This document shows positions 35,802 to 47,700 of a DNA stretch of 64,000 bases, piece after piece. The DNA comes from Pterobdella sp. o SKG-2022 (lineage: Eukaryota; Annelida; Clitellata; Hirudinida; Piscicolidae). Made by a program: the position numbers and the translations under genes. Each line of letters starts with the position of its first letter. The stretch's first letter is position 1. The stretch is from positions 1,952,841 to 2,016,840 of the forward strand of contig OZ038327.1 of assembly GCA_964035795.1 (NCBI GenBank). The letters run 5' to 3'. The notes under the pieces were generated by a model. The model saw only the letters and a program-made list of their open reading frames with translations. It had not been told where the DNA came from and did no database searches.

Positions 35802-38800
35802 TTAGATATTTATGGAAACATTTCTGCTGAATTTTTCTTCTATCGTCTGATTATACATAGCAAAGACCAAAGACTTTAAATTCAAATAAGTTCCTGTGAC
35901 GCCGAGAAAGATGGAAACGGAAATAATGAGCACATTGAATAAAATACTAGAAAACCCAAGATGGCGTCTTTTCAAAACAATATAAAACAACGATGGCCAG
36001 ATAAAAGACAGTAAATAACCACTAATACACCCAAAAATAGCATTAAAGATGGCAAAATGTGGGACCAAAGCTCCCATTCCCACAGTTAACAGGATGAACG
36101 CCATCTTGAGTATTATCGCCCACCATTTTAGCTGCATCGTCGAGTCTTGGTTCTGGGGTGTGAGGGACGGTAGTTGTATCAGTTTTGGTTGGTTTATGTT
36201 TGGTTTTGATTGATTTTTCAAATAAAAAAAAATAATAATAAATAATACTAAAAAGATCTACTGTGACCAATAATAGTGATAAGAAATAGATAGATTGTAT
36301 AATCTTAGTGTGTTTTATTCTGTATGTAATAGCGAATGTATTTTGTTGGAAAACAGCTTTGTATTTCAACAAAAATTATTACTGATCTTCACTTTGTTAT
36401 CAAACACAGGCTCAAAACTACCACCAAGCTTCTAGTGTTTAAGGTGTTGATTCCACTCAAACACCCGGTAAATGATTGATTGGCCAGAAATAGGGTAAAA
36501 TTAAGCGCAATATAAAGATGGTGATGAGTTAACACTGAAGCTGATGTTTAGAGCATAAGTTTTTTAAAAGCGTTTATGTTTAGCTTCAGCGTATGAATGT
36601 GTTTGAAAGATAATGACATGATGAGGTGGTTAAAAAGAGATTTGAAGAAAAAATTTAAGTAAATTATTTAAATATATTATCACTATGCTTTAAAAATTAT
36701 GTTTAATTAATTATTATTATTATGGGGTATTTATATTATTAATAAGTTTTTAAAATTTATTTATTTGACCTCTAACCTGTGCTCTGGTGTGGCATGGAGG
36801 GAAGATCAAGCCCATTCCAAACATGTGCTTTTCAGCCATTTGTATGATTGCAAAGTAAGGTAGGGCATAGGTCAATATAGCTTTGATCCCCAGTAGAACA
36901 TTGACGCACATTTTCAACCAATAGGTTTCTATATTATCGCTCACAACTTCTTCCGTTAGAGCTCCGAAGGCGATGAAAGCGATGAAAGAAAGGAGTAACT
37001 TAGCAATGATTGACAGGGCGTGGGTGGAAACTAACATCCGGTTAAAGTGCTCTTTGACCTCCATATTGGATTCTAAAATGGGGTAAAACATGTGAGTGGT
37101 GAAGCTGAAGACGACGATGCCGAGGGAGAGGGAAAAGGACCTGGGTTCGAATCCCCACTCCAGCCTACCTACATCCCACTCGTCTTTCTTCGCAACGCAA
37201 TAAAACACTACCGCCCCCAAAAACACCATCGTCAACAGGAAATTGATCACGCATAAAATAGTCACGTGTTTTAGGTTCTTGAGACATGCGAAGACGAGAA
37301 ATGGCGCTCCAGCGATGAAGATACAAGCTTGCACAGAAATACCTTCTCCTGTAAAGCCGTTTTCCCCCAAAAAAATTCTGTCTTTCAGCAAATTTTGCAG
37401 CATATCTCCACACACTAAAGGGTATGACAGGCAGTTGAAGTACCAGTCCAGAACTTGGAACACCATAATGCTCCAGAAGCCAAATTTGGGACCCATCACT
37501 GCTGAAGCTATCTCGGTATAGCTGCTTCGTACCCTTGTCTTGCGTCTCTCACCTTTGGTTTCTTCTGTGTGGGTGGGTTGGAAAAAGATGGTAGATTTTG
37601 TGAGCTGGTTGTTTAAGTTAAGTTTGGGAAAGAAGGGGTGAAAGGTGGATTTTAATGGTTTGAATTTACTCCAAAATAGATTTGGGTGTTTCTGCAAATT
37701 TTAGGCTGGTTGAGAGATGAGTTGAGTGAGTGAAATGGTTTTCAATGAATTCATGACTTTTACTGTGTATTTAGGTTAGAAAATTGAATTAAAGTGCTGT
37801 ACAACAATATCGATTAAAGTAGCAAAACCAAAAAAATAATAAATGAAAAAATAAATAAAAAACGAAAAAAAATTAAAATCAACACAAAATAAAAACAAAA
37901 AATTTCCAACAGATTCAACACTGCATATCTCTCACCCCAGTCATAGAGGCACTCAATAAGGATGATGCCACTGTAGCAGCTGAGAATTCCAACTACCAGT
38001 ATGGATACCAAAATCCAGCCTCCCCCCTGGAGCACTCCGTATGGAAAAGCCACGATGGCCATTCCCTGTGTGGTATAAGTGTGAGAAGGGTAAGAAAAGT
38101 GGTAGGTTGTGAGAAGGAAAAAGGTGATGGAAATGGTGAAAAAGGGAGGGTGGTACTGATGGTGGTGAAAGGGATGATGATGGTGGGAAAGGGTAGAGAT
38201 GAGAGGGTGATGGTAGAAAGGTGATGATGAGGGTGCTGAAAAAAAATTGGATAGAAAACTATTTATTAGAGTGAAAATACTAAAAAAAAAAAAGAAATGA
38301 CGAAACTCATATAGCGCGCAACTCGAAAAAATTGCTTCAAAAGCGCTTAATAAAGCGACCTTTAATAAAGTTTTTGGTACCATTGATCATGAAGCATATG
38401 TAGCAGACATCTTGAAGTTCACTTTTAACCGGAAGTTATTCGTCAATATTTCAATTTTTTTGAAATGTGTTTTCATTTAACACGAAATTTATCATTCTTG
38501 CGATAAGAGGTTGAATAAAAAAAGAAGAATAGATTAGTAATACAAATTATAAAAATAATAACGGAAAAAATAAGAATAATGAAAATAGAAAAAAAAAACA
38601 ATAAAAATAATAATCCCTACCTGCATTACACTAGATAGATTCACAAAAGCGTGGGTAGCGTTTATTTTGTTTCCTCCATCCATCTCCTCCCTTTCTTCAT
38701 TTCCCATTCTATCATCTTTCATCTCTCCACCATCCATCCACCAATCAATTTTTTTTTCGTTCATTACTACTTCATCGTTCATCTCTCCATCTTTGAGGAT

Positions 38801-39364
38801 ATCTTTTTGAGTCTCAATTCTTCCATAGCTTACCAATCTGTCTTCATTTTCCTTCTCAACCATCCACCCTTCATCTGAAGCCATTCCCATCAGGTTTCCT
38901 ATAGAATTATCCAAGTTATATTGGTTTTTTGAAGATAATTCTATCCAATCTTCACTCCTATACAAACTCTTATCTTCAATATGAACAGCTTTAGGTAATT
39001 TGAAGGGATTGGTGATAGTTTGTTGGGGTGGTCGGTAGAGTGTGGATTGTAATGGTTGGAGTGTGGATTGTGGTGTAGATTGTGGTGATTGGGGTGTGGA
39101 TTGTGGTAAACAGTGGAGTGTGGTTTGTGGTGGTTGGAGTGTGGGATGGTGTGATGATAGCTTCTTACCACCCCCACCACCCACCAAATTGTTTCCTCCA
39201 TTATCATCTTCACCCAAACTATCCTTGGAGTTATCATCGAAATGACCACTAGAGGCATTCTCTTCGCTCCTCAGCGGCTCGAAAGTCGTCTGCCTGTCAC
39301 CATCTTTAAATAACTTTTTGAAAAAAGCTGGAATTTTCAACGATTGGGGGTAGCTTCTAGACAT
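35802..39364 (-). CDS. Vesicular inhibitory amino acid transporter, SLC32 (VIAAT/UNC-47)-like
   Basis: Four exons, 39364-38621, 38065-37936, 37564-36777 and 36152-35802, join in frame (about 670 residues, TAA stop). The transporter core aligns with VIAAT throughout: NATHAFVNLSSVMQ then GMAIVAFPYGVLQGGGW (first transmembrane helix), the CLYDW loop, RVRSSYTEIASAVMGPKFG, LSYPLVCGDML, FSFTTHMFYPILESNM, LTYALPYFAIIQMAEKHMF and VPHFAIFNAIFGCISG. The family loads GABA and glycine into synaptic vesicles in exchange for protons. The N-terminal cytosolic part, about 240 residues, is much longer than in vertebrate VIAAT and contains a degenerate QSTPQSPQSTPQS repeat. The second intron joins at phase 1, the others at phase 0. 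The divergence leaves open a paralogue with other substrates, but SLC32 is the closest family I know. Confidence 0.85.
38300..38370 (-). repeat. Probable SINE 3' fragment in SLC32 intron
   Basis: On the minus strand AAGCGCTTTTGAAGCAATTT is followed about 15 bases later by GCGCTATATGAG, the paired GCGC blocks seen at the SINE 3' end. No tRNA head. Confidence 0.45.
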
Positions 39365-40045
39365 TTTTTATTTGTTATTATTATTATTAGTGGTAGTATT
39401 AGTAGTAGTAGTATTTATTGTTATTGTTATTATTATTATTAGTGGTAGTATTAGCAGTAGTAGTATTTATTGTTATTATTATTATTATTATTATTATTTT
39501 TGTTTAATTTTTTCAAATTTCTATATTTTTGAAAGATCAAAAAAAAATTTTTTATTAGAAAAATTTTAAGTTTTCCTTAATGTTAACATATTTCAAACTT
39601 CTGTTCACCGATACAAAACTCAATATTAATTATAAAAATATTATAAAAGTATAATTAAAACGAACGTTAAACCGTTTTTTAAAATTATTTCAACAATAAA
39701 AAAATATAATTTTTCATCTCTATTTAATACGTTTCCCGGCTTTATATATACAGACGGTGAAATATATTTATATTAAAAATCAATAGCAAAACTCAATCCA
39801 TTATGGTAGAATATAACTTTATTAATTTATTGGAAAAAATTGATTTCAAAATCAATATATCTTCAATATTATTATTATTTTATTGAAATTGTTGTAGCGC
39901 CCAATTTACAAGCAATTTCGCATCAAAGGCGCTATAGTATTCCAGTCGATACAAACTTAAGTCTTAACAATGATTTTTTTATCCAACCAATTTAGCTCGT
40001 TATTTTATACTATACAAATACTTTTTTATAAAAATATACACTAGG
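39365..40045. other. Intergenic region between SLC32 and SLC52 genes
   Basis: Upstream of the SLC32 ATG the sequence is TTA/GTA trinucleotide rich (39370-39500), then AT-rich. A fragment at 39890-39945 carries the paired GCGC blocks of the SINE 3' end. No core promoter element is convincing. Confidence 0.5.
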
Positions 40046-42083
40046 TTAAGATTTGAAAACGTGACACACGTTAACTAGGACAAATGACGTCAGCGCTCCA
40101 ATCAGAGAACCGATTTGAGTGGCTACACCGCAGTTCACCATCTCCCTCCATCTTGGTTTTTTCTTGTTGCTATTTTTAGCTTCTTCCGGTGAGTTACCAA
40201 AGACTATTTTTAATTTTTTGTCATTTTTTTGAGTGTAGTTATCCACCTCATTATTTTTTCTACTGTTAATTTTGTTATTATTGTTTTTATTATGATCAAC
40301 GTCATCGCCACTACTACCATCTTCTTCTTCACCACACCTCTCCACCATCAAAGAAGCCACGCCCACTTTGACGTAAGAGAAGCACATTGACGTCACTACG
40401 CAAGATGTCGTCTGCAGTTTATTGTTAATATTATTATCATTTTTATTATTTTATTATTATTCTTGTTATTATTTATATTACTTAATTTTAATAATATTTA
40501 TTTTTTCAAGATAATGATGAAGTAAAATTTATATAGCGCTTTTTATCGTAGAATTGCTGGGATCAAACGCATGGCATAACACACTGTGGAACAGGTGCTG
40601 ATCGTCGCCCACGCGGGATCGAACCCGGTAACTTTCGATAATTAGTCTAATGCTCTACCTTGGCAGACTGAAACTTTTTTTCTATCATTATTTATTTTTG
40701 AATTTAAAAAAATCATATAGAAAAATAGTTTTTTCGACCTAAAAAAATATTTTCAACCTAAAAAAGAAATTCTAAAAATAACTCACAACAAGAATAGCTC
40801 CTATAGGCTGATACTGGAAGGGAGGGTTGGGAGACATCACAGCCAATGAAATTTGATATGCTGTGGTGAAAGAACCAATAAGATTTAAGGAATGTAAGAC
40901 CGCCATATTGGGAACAGGCAGGAAAAAGGTTGTGAGCGATGTTAAGGGAGAAACGAGTATGGAAAGTTTGGTACTCAAATTGTAAATCATGTGACCATAA
41001 GGAATGCAGGCGTATGATTGGATGGAGGGTAGCACACCATTGGTCAGTCCATTAACCCACGTGATCATGAGAAGCAATATGATACGTTGGAGGGTGTTCA
41101 ATTGTTTTTTAGAGTTTTTATTATTAGAAGAGATTTTGTTTTTATCTTCTCCGCCATCTTGAATGGTGAATTGTTTGAAATACTTGGCAAAATGAATAAG
41201 GAGGAAAGAGTTGAGGCTGAGAAGGAGGAGGAAGGCGATGATGATGAAGAAGACATCAACCCCAAACCTTGTTTGTGTTGCTGTTTTTATTGTGGTATTG
41301 TTTTGGCTAAACAAATCAACTAAAGTTGCGCCATCGTTTGTGATGTCACTGCTACCATTGACTCCTTCTTCACCTCTACTAAATCCCACTCCCTGGACCA
41401 CGCCTAACAGGGCAGGAACCACCCCACTTAGTCCTTCCCCCACGAATAGGGCACTGACATATGATGTGTCAAACAGCGAAACGTATGGGAGATATACCAA
41501 AGAGGACGTACAATCAACCAAAGATAATAAAAAAGACAAAAATATTAAAGGGACGCTATGTTCACTTCCGGCAAAAGTGTAAAAAGTATCCCAAAATGGC
41601 GCCAGAAGACAACAACTTATCATCGCTACCATGATGATTACACATACGATCAAACACTCGTTCAACCGGAAACGGAAAAGGTAAAACAGGAAAGGGCCAA
41701 CGTTTGCGACTTGGATAGTGAGGACGATAATAGAGGGTAAAGTCCATCCTTCCGGAAGTACTTCTACCTGTTGGTCATGATGACGATTGGGTTAATAATG
41801 ATAAAAATAAAAAAAAGAATAATAATAATACTTCCAAAAAAATGTTATTTTGAAGAAATTCAAATGAAGATGATAAACAAATCGAAGCATCACCGACAAT
41901 AATAATAATAATAAAAAAAAAAAATTTTTTTTAAATAAAAGCAAAAATAATAAAAATATATAAAATAGAAACAATAATAATAATAATAACCATGATAGGG
42001 ACTTGGACCCACAAGGCATTCATGTCCAGCCAGGAAGACATGGAGAAAATGGTGATGAGGAGGAAGAGGAAGATGTTGGTCAT
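40046..42083 (-). CDS. Riboflavin transporter, SLC52A family
   Basis: Three exons, 42083-41991, 41767-40787 and 40411-40046, in phase 0 throughout (about 479 residues; the family is usually about 450-470). Landmarks: a first helix with SWLDMNALWVQVPIM, VEVLPEGWTLPSIIV, QVANVGPFLFYL, LVDCTSSLVYLPYVSLF, FVGEGLSGVVPALLGVVQG, a central hydrophilic loop, MITWVNGLTNGVLPSIQSYA, PYGHMIYNL, and a last pair of helices (SMCFSYVKVGVASLM; VNCGVATQIGSLIGALTSFV). These match human SLC52A1-3, plasma-membrane carriers for vitamin B2. An Asn/Lys-rich insert of about 55 residues sits between the last two helices, coded partly by an ATT repeat. The start is set by the ATG preceding the first helix. Confidence 0.9.
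40435..40674 (-). repeat. tRNA-derived SINE with B box and ATT-rich tail
   Basis: On the minus strand, starting near 40673, a tRNA-like head reads GTAGAGCATTAGACTAATTA and then the RNA polymerase III B box GGTTCGATCCC. The arm next to it resembles tRNA-Lys. The A box side is shortened and the acceptor stem only partly pairs, so this is not a working tRNA gene. The body follows (GCACCTGTTCCACAGTGTG, GCGTTTGATC, AGCGCTATATAAAT), ending in an AAT-rich tail. A second, headless copy is at 14320-14432, with 3' fragments elsewhere. It lies just upstream of the last SLC52 exon, in the intron. Confidence 0.75.
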
Positions 42084-42102
42084 TTTTGTTTTTATTATTA
42101 GT

Positions 42103-42301
42103 ATTAAGTATGATTAATATTATTATTTTTGTTGTTTTTATTAAGTTTGATTAATATTATTATTTTTGTTGTTTTTATTAAGTTTGATTAATATTATTAT
42201 TTTTGTTGTTTTTATTAAGTTTGATTAATATTATTATTTTTGTTGTTTTTATTAAGTTTGATTAATATTATTATTTTTGTTGTTTTTATTAAGTTTGATT
42301 A
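42103..42301. repeat. 37-bp minisatellite upstream of the SLC52 start
   Basis: Five full copies and one partial copy of a unit made of ATTAAGTTTGATTAATATTA plus TTATTTTTGTTGTTTTT. The copies are nearly identical except for one base in the first. It begins about 20 bp 5' of the SLC52 ATG. Confidence 0.95.
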
Positions 42302-44751
42302 AATTTCTTATATTATTTTTTAATCATTATTACTCTTATTGATTTTAATTATTATTATTTTTGTTGTTGAGTTTGTTTTTTTTATCTTTACTGACCATTA
42401 TTATTATTATTCAAATCCAATAATTTTTTGAAGAAATTCGGATAAATATATCTTTTTTATGTAATGACATTCATATTTATTATGATTATGAATATATTTA
42501 TGTAATTGTTGTCCATCTTAAATATTTTAATTAGTTTGTTTAAAAATATTTTTATTTAAATTACCAGGTTATTATTATTATTTAACTTATTATTATTATT
42601 TTTTAGATTATTATTTAAATTATTATTATTATCAAAACTACTATGACTATTATTATAAAAATCTTAATAATAATTATTCTTTAATTAGAGTATAATGAGT
42701 TAATACATGATTAATTTATATTTATAATATAATATTCCTATTAATGTATTATTATGATATGTATTATAAGATTAATTAATTATTAATTATAATCACCTAT
42801 ATTTAAATTAACCAAGTAAAACAGCTTCAACATCACTGAAGTCCCAAAGTTAACCACTTTGAACAAATTTGAAACCAACCAAAATAAAATATCTGTAAAC
42901 TTTTTCAAACTTATCTATTTATATAGCTCAAAATAATTATGATTTTTTTCAAGTTAGTTATTGTTTTTTTTTATTGTTATTATGAGATTATTATTATTAG
43001 CATTATTTTAATGAAATTATTTAGTTTTTTTTTTATTGTTTTTGATATTTGTAGGTTAATTAATAATAACAATATTGATTGTTTTTTTTATTATTGATAT
43101 TATTATTGTTGTTTCTTATATAATAATTGGACGATATTTGAGAGTTAATTTGGCAATATAGTGTGTATTATATAAGCAAATGAGAACAAGAATTTTAATA
43201 ATATAAAAAAATAATAAAAAACCAACAAAAATATTTATTATAGAAAACAAAAAAATAGTATATAGTTTTATTTATAATAAAAAACAACAATGAAAAAAAA
43301 AAGAACAATGGTAATAATAACAATAAAAATAACAACTTAGCTGATAAAAGGCAGCATTGAGCAAAGTTGAATTACCCTGTCACTATTATTATCTTTTTTA
43401 TTCTTTTTATTATTATTACTACATGGTTAGCATTTATCCTTATTATTTCTATTTTCAATGATACCATTCAGTGTTATAATAATAACAATTAACACTACTT
43501 TTATCTATTATTACCGCTATTATTATTACTATTATTTTTATTATTGAGAAGGAAGGGATTTTATTCGGAAACATTGAAAATGGTTTCAGAAATGTAAAGA
43601 ATTTCGAAAAAAAAAAAAATAATAATTTTAAAAAAATTAATAATAAGAAGCAATAAAAACAACAAAATACCATAATAATTTTTATTTATTTATTCAAATA
43701 AAAATTCAATCAAATTTGAAAAATTTAATCGTTCGACATTTTCATCCTAAAAAAATAATGAGAAGCAATAATAATAATAATAATAATAAAAGCGAAAATA
43801 ATAATAATAATAGCAATAATAAAAAAAGATGAGCATCTTAAAGATAATAAAAATAATAAACATATAACATAATATAAACAAAAAAAGATAATAATAATAA
43901 TGATGATGATATGAAAATTAATAAATATGCGAGAGTTAAGATTGCAATTTTAAAATTAAAAAATTCATTGAAATAATAAGCTATAATAATAATAACAATA
44001 ATAATAATAAAAATAAGAATATTAATAATCAAAACAACTATTATCTGTACACTCTTTGAAAGTTTAAAATTGATTATCTGTTCCAGGTTATGGATAATAA
44101 TAACAAAAATGATAATATTAATAATAAAATAAAATATAATAAAAACGATAATAATAATAAAAAGCGTTTTAACAATACTAGCATTGGAAAAAGTAAATGG
44201 AAAGTATAAAAAAAAAAAATAATAATAGTAATACACATAGAAAACAACACTACAACACTAATATCCATTCCAACCACACAACAACCCACACAACTCAACA
44301 CAAAAACACATGTAACACCGCACAACACCACATCACATCCACTTTGACCCACACCACACAAAACATCCCTTTCCGATCCACAACTCTCCCCTCCCCTCTT
44401 CACCCACCCACACGCCACAACAAGAAGATAACTCTAAAACGATTGAAACCACAACTAGTCATTTAATAACCTTGAAACCTCTCGAAACCCCGAAAACCTA
44501 AAATTCAGAAACCTCAACACCACCTCCAAAACCCAAGCCCTCATCCTTAAATAATGTTCTCGTCACCTCAACTCACCACCGGCCCTGAATCTATTTTTAT
44601 TACATTACCCATACTACCTTTCTAACACAGCGTTTTCGCATCATTCACACACCCCTCCAACCCATTAATCTGCACTCCACATCACTACCCTTATCCTCTA
44701 TCTACCCTCCACATCACTAACACCCCTTTCCTCCACTATCTACCCTCCAAA
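42302..44751. other. Intergenic AT-rich region
   Basis: Dominated by ATT/AAT low complexity in both orientations (for example 43080-43700 and 43760-44170), followed from 44220 by a CA/CCA-rich stretch leading into the 3' end of KLHL20. No supported exon. Confidence 0.55.
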
Positions 44752-47700
44752 TCACCAACATTGAGAGTCCTGGTTCGACATCTTAACCACACCCACCCCT
44801 CCACCCAGTCTGCGGTAATTCATGGCCCCGTAGATCTTCCAGCAATTCGTCTCCAGGTCGTATACCTCGACGGTTTTTAGGTATGTCGTCCCATCGAACC
44901 CTCCTATCGCCATTAATTGACCGTTCACCACTGCTAGCCCCACCTGCGTTTGGGGGTTGTTTTGGGCGATTTGTGGTGGAAGTTATTTTGGGTGGTCGTT
45001 GGTGAAAGTTGTTATTTTGGGAGGAGTGGTAGGAGTTGAAGTTGGGTGATGGTGGTGGCCAATGGTAGTGGCTGACAGTTAATAAAGGTTGGTTTTATGG
45101 CGATTAAATAATTCACTATGTATATAAGATCCTTTCTCACACACACCATCACTAATACTTTGAACTCATCCTCAAGAAATACGCATCACTAATCACATTA
45201 AAACTTATTGATTTGCATTCCACACACACCCCTCTTCCCTCTCTACCCTCTCCAACAACAACACCCTCCATCACACCCATCTCTAAGATAAAAACGCACC
45301 ACCCCCCTAACCTCCCTTGAAACACCCGTCTTCAAAAACAACGCCCTCACACTAAAACCCACCCAGCTCCCAAAAAATACAAAACCACCACCCTAAATCC
45401 CACATCTTCTCGAACAAAACAACACACAAGCACCCATGACCCCCCCCTTTTACCCCCATACTCACCCCACTTCTGCGAGAAGTCATGGCGATAACAGGCT
45501 GCCACACGTTGCTCTGCGGTAGGTATCTTTCCGCAGACGATAATTCAGTCGCGTCATCCCTGCCACCCACCTGCGTTCGTGACGGGTATTGTGGTGAATA
45601 CAATACCGAGGTGGGTATAATGGTGGATACAATACTGAGGTTGGTAAAAAAAGATTATGTAACCTACCCTTAACCACCAATATATATCCAACCACTCATC
45701 ACTACATCATCCAAATACCGTTGAGACAATCAGTCTCAATCACCTCTCCCCAAACCTCACTACTCACCATCACCATCATCCACCCATCTTACCACCACAC
45801 ATCATCATCCACCCGACCACCAAGGCTCCTCTTACCACACACCATTGTTAACAATTCCCATCCCACAAAAACCACCCACCATTCCTCCCCCCCACCCACT
45901 GAGTAAATCATATTCATGAAGACAGCCACTCCCAGATGCTTCCTCCTTGTGCCCATGCAGGCCACAGACATCCATTTGTTCAAACGGGGGTCGTACCTCT
46001 CAACTGTAGTTGGATACAGTGATACAAATTTTGATGAATACCGTAATATTTGCTGTGGTAGATAGCTTAATTCATTATGGTTACCAATAAATACCCACCT
46101 GTATTCAGAGGCGCACTGCCATCTGACCCACCCACAGCATACAAGAAGCCGTTCAAGACCGCCACCCCTACACCCAATCTACGTGTTCCCATCGATGCTA
46201 CCTTTCCCCATCTGTTCGTCTGCGGGTCGTATCTGTGGTGTTGGTGAAAGGGGTATTGTGATGGTGTTGGAGAAGGTTTATGGTAAAGATGGTGGAGGAA
46301 AGTTGTGGGAGTGTTGGGAAAGAAACAGGGTTGTGGTAATGGGAGAGGAGCTTTTGTGGTGACGAAGAGGGAATTGTAATGATAATGTTGGAAAGAGATT
46401 GTGGTGGTGATGAGAGGAGGTTTTGGTGGTGATGGAGGGAGAAGTTGTGGTAGTGTTGGGAAGGAAAGTTTTTTGTGTTGGGAAAAAGACAAAGATAGTG
46501 TGAGAGGGAAGCTCATAATGGCAAAGAAAATAGAAGATTAGATGTTATTTGGAAAACTCACTTCTCTACAAAATTGAGACAAGACACGCCATCCTGTCCT
46601 CCAACTGCATACAAATACCCATCCAAAACGGCCACGCCCACGGAAGTTCTGCATGATGACGTAGGCGCTACGTCACTACTCCATTGATTGGTCTGGGGGT
46701 CGTACCTGAAGTGGGTGGGGTTTGGTGGTTTATGTATATGGGAGAGAGAAGGATTGTTTGTTGTTGGATAGCGTGTTTCGGCAAAATGGGTTGGTTTGAT
46801 GTTAATTGGTGATTTTAGAAGCAAGTTTTTTTGGTTTGGACTTGAATCAGTGAGAAAATAGTCATAAATCTACAACCTTTTTATTCACCCCTTCAACATC
46901 AGCTCACCTTACAAATCTAAGCCACAATACCCCTTTCAACCCTTCACCCTACAACCCATTAATACCTCTTTCAACCATCAATTATGGAAAAGTTCATAAA
47001 ACCAACCCTAAGAAATTTCTCAAACCTGATGACCCGCCTCCCCCAAAAACACCCTACCTACCACCAGCACCATCACTCCCATAAACACCCCAATCATCCC
47101 TCCAGCCATTACCCACCTCTCGATAGAGTTAAGGTACGACTGTCCGTCATGACCACCGACAGCGTACAGCAGGTCATTTAGCACCGACACCCCAACGCCG
47201 CATCTCCTCTTGCACATGGGCGCCACCATCTTCCACTCTCCACTTTGCGGCTCAAACCTTTCCACGCTCGATATGGCGTCTCCACTGCACCATCCTCCAA
47301 CTTTGTTGTGAACGAATGGGTTGGTTTTTGGGTGGGTGAAGTGGAAAAGGGAGAAAAGTGTTTGAGGTCGGGTTGGTTGAGTGATTGATGAGGGTAGGTG
47401 AAATGGCTGTTTGGTGGTTGATACTGGATGAGTGTCTAGGTCGGGTTTTATAGGGTAAATTTGTGGGTTGGTGAAGTGAGATATTTTATGGTTGAATGAG
47501 ATGGGTGGTTTTGGGTGGATGGAAGACAGGTGCACAATCACTCACCAGCAAACAAAACTTCACCCCATCTTATGGGCTTGCGAGGCCTTGTTCTTGGACC
47601 CTGTGATCAGTATCCATTTATCCATCCATATATGTATCTATCCTCACATCCATCCATATATGTATCTATCCTCACATCCATCCATATATGTATCTATCCT

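Noticed and set aside
40603..40673. A tRNA gene on the minus strand
   Set aside because: The B box is perfect, but the D-arm side is shortened, the acceptor stem has mismatches and the sequence continues into a repeat body shared with 14320-14432. It is the head of a SINE.
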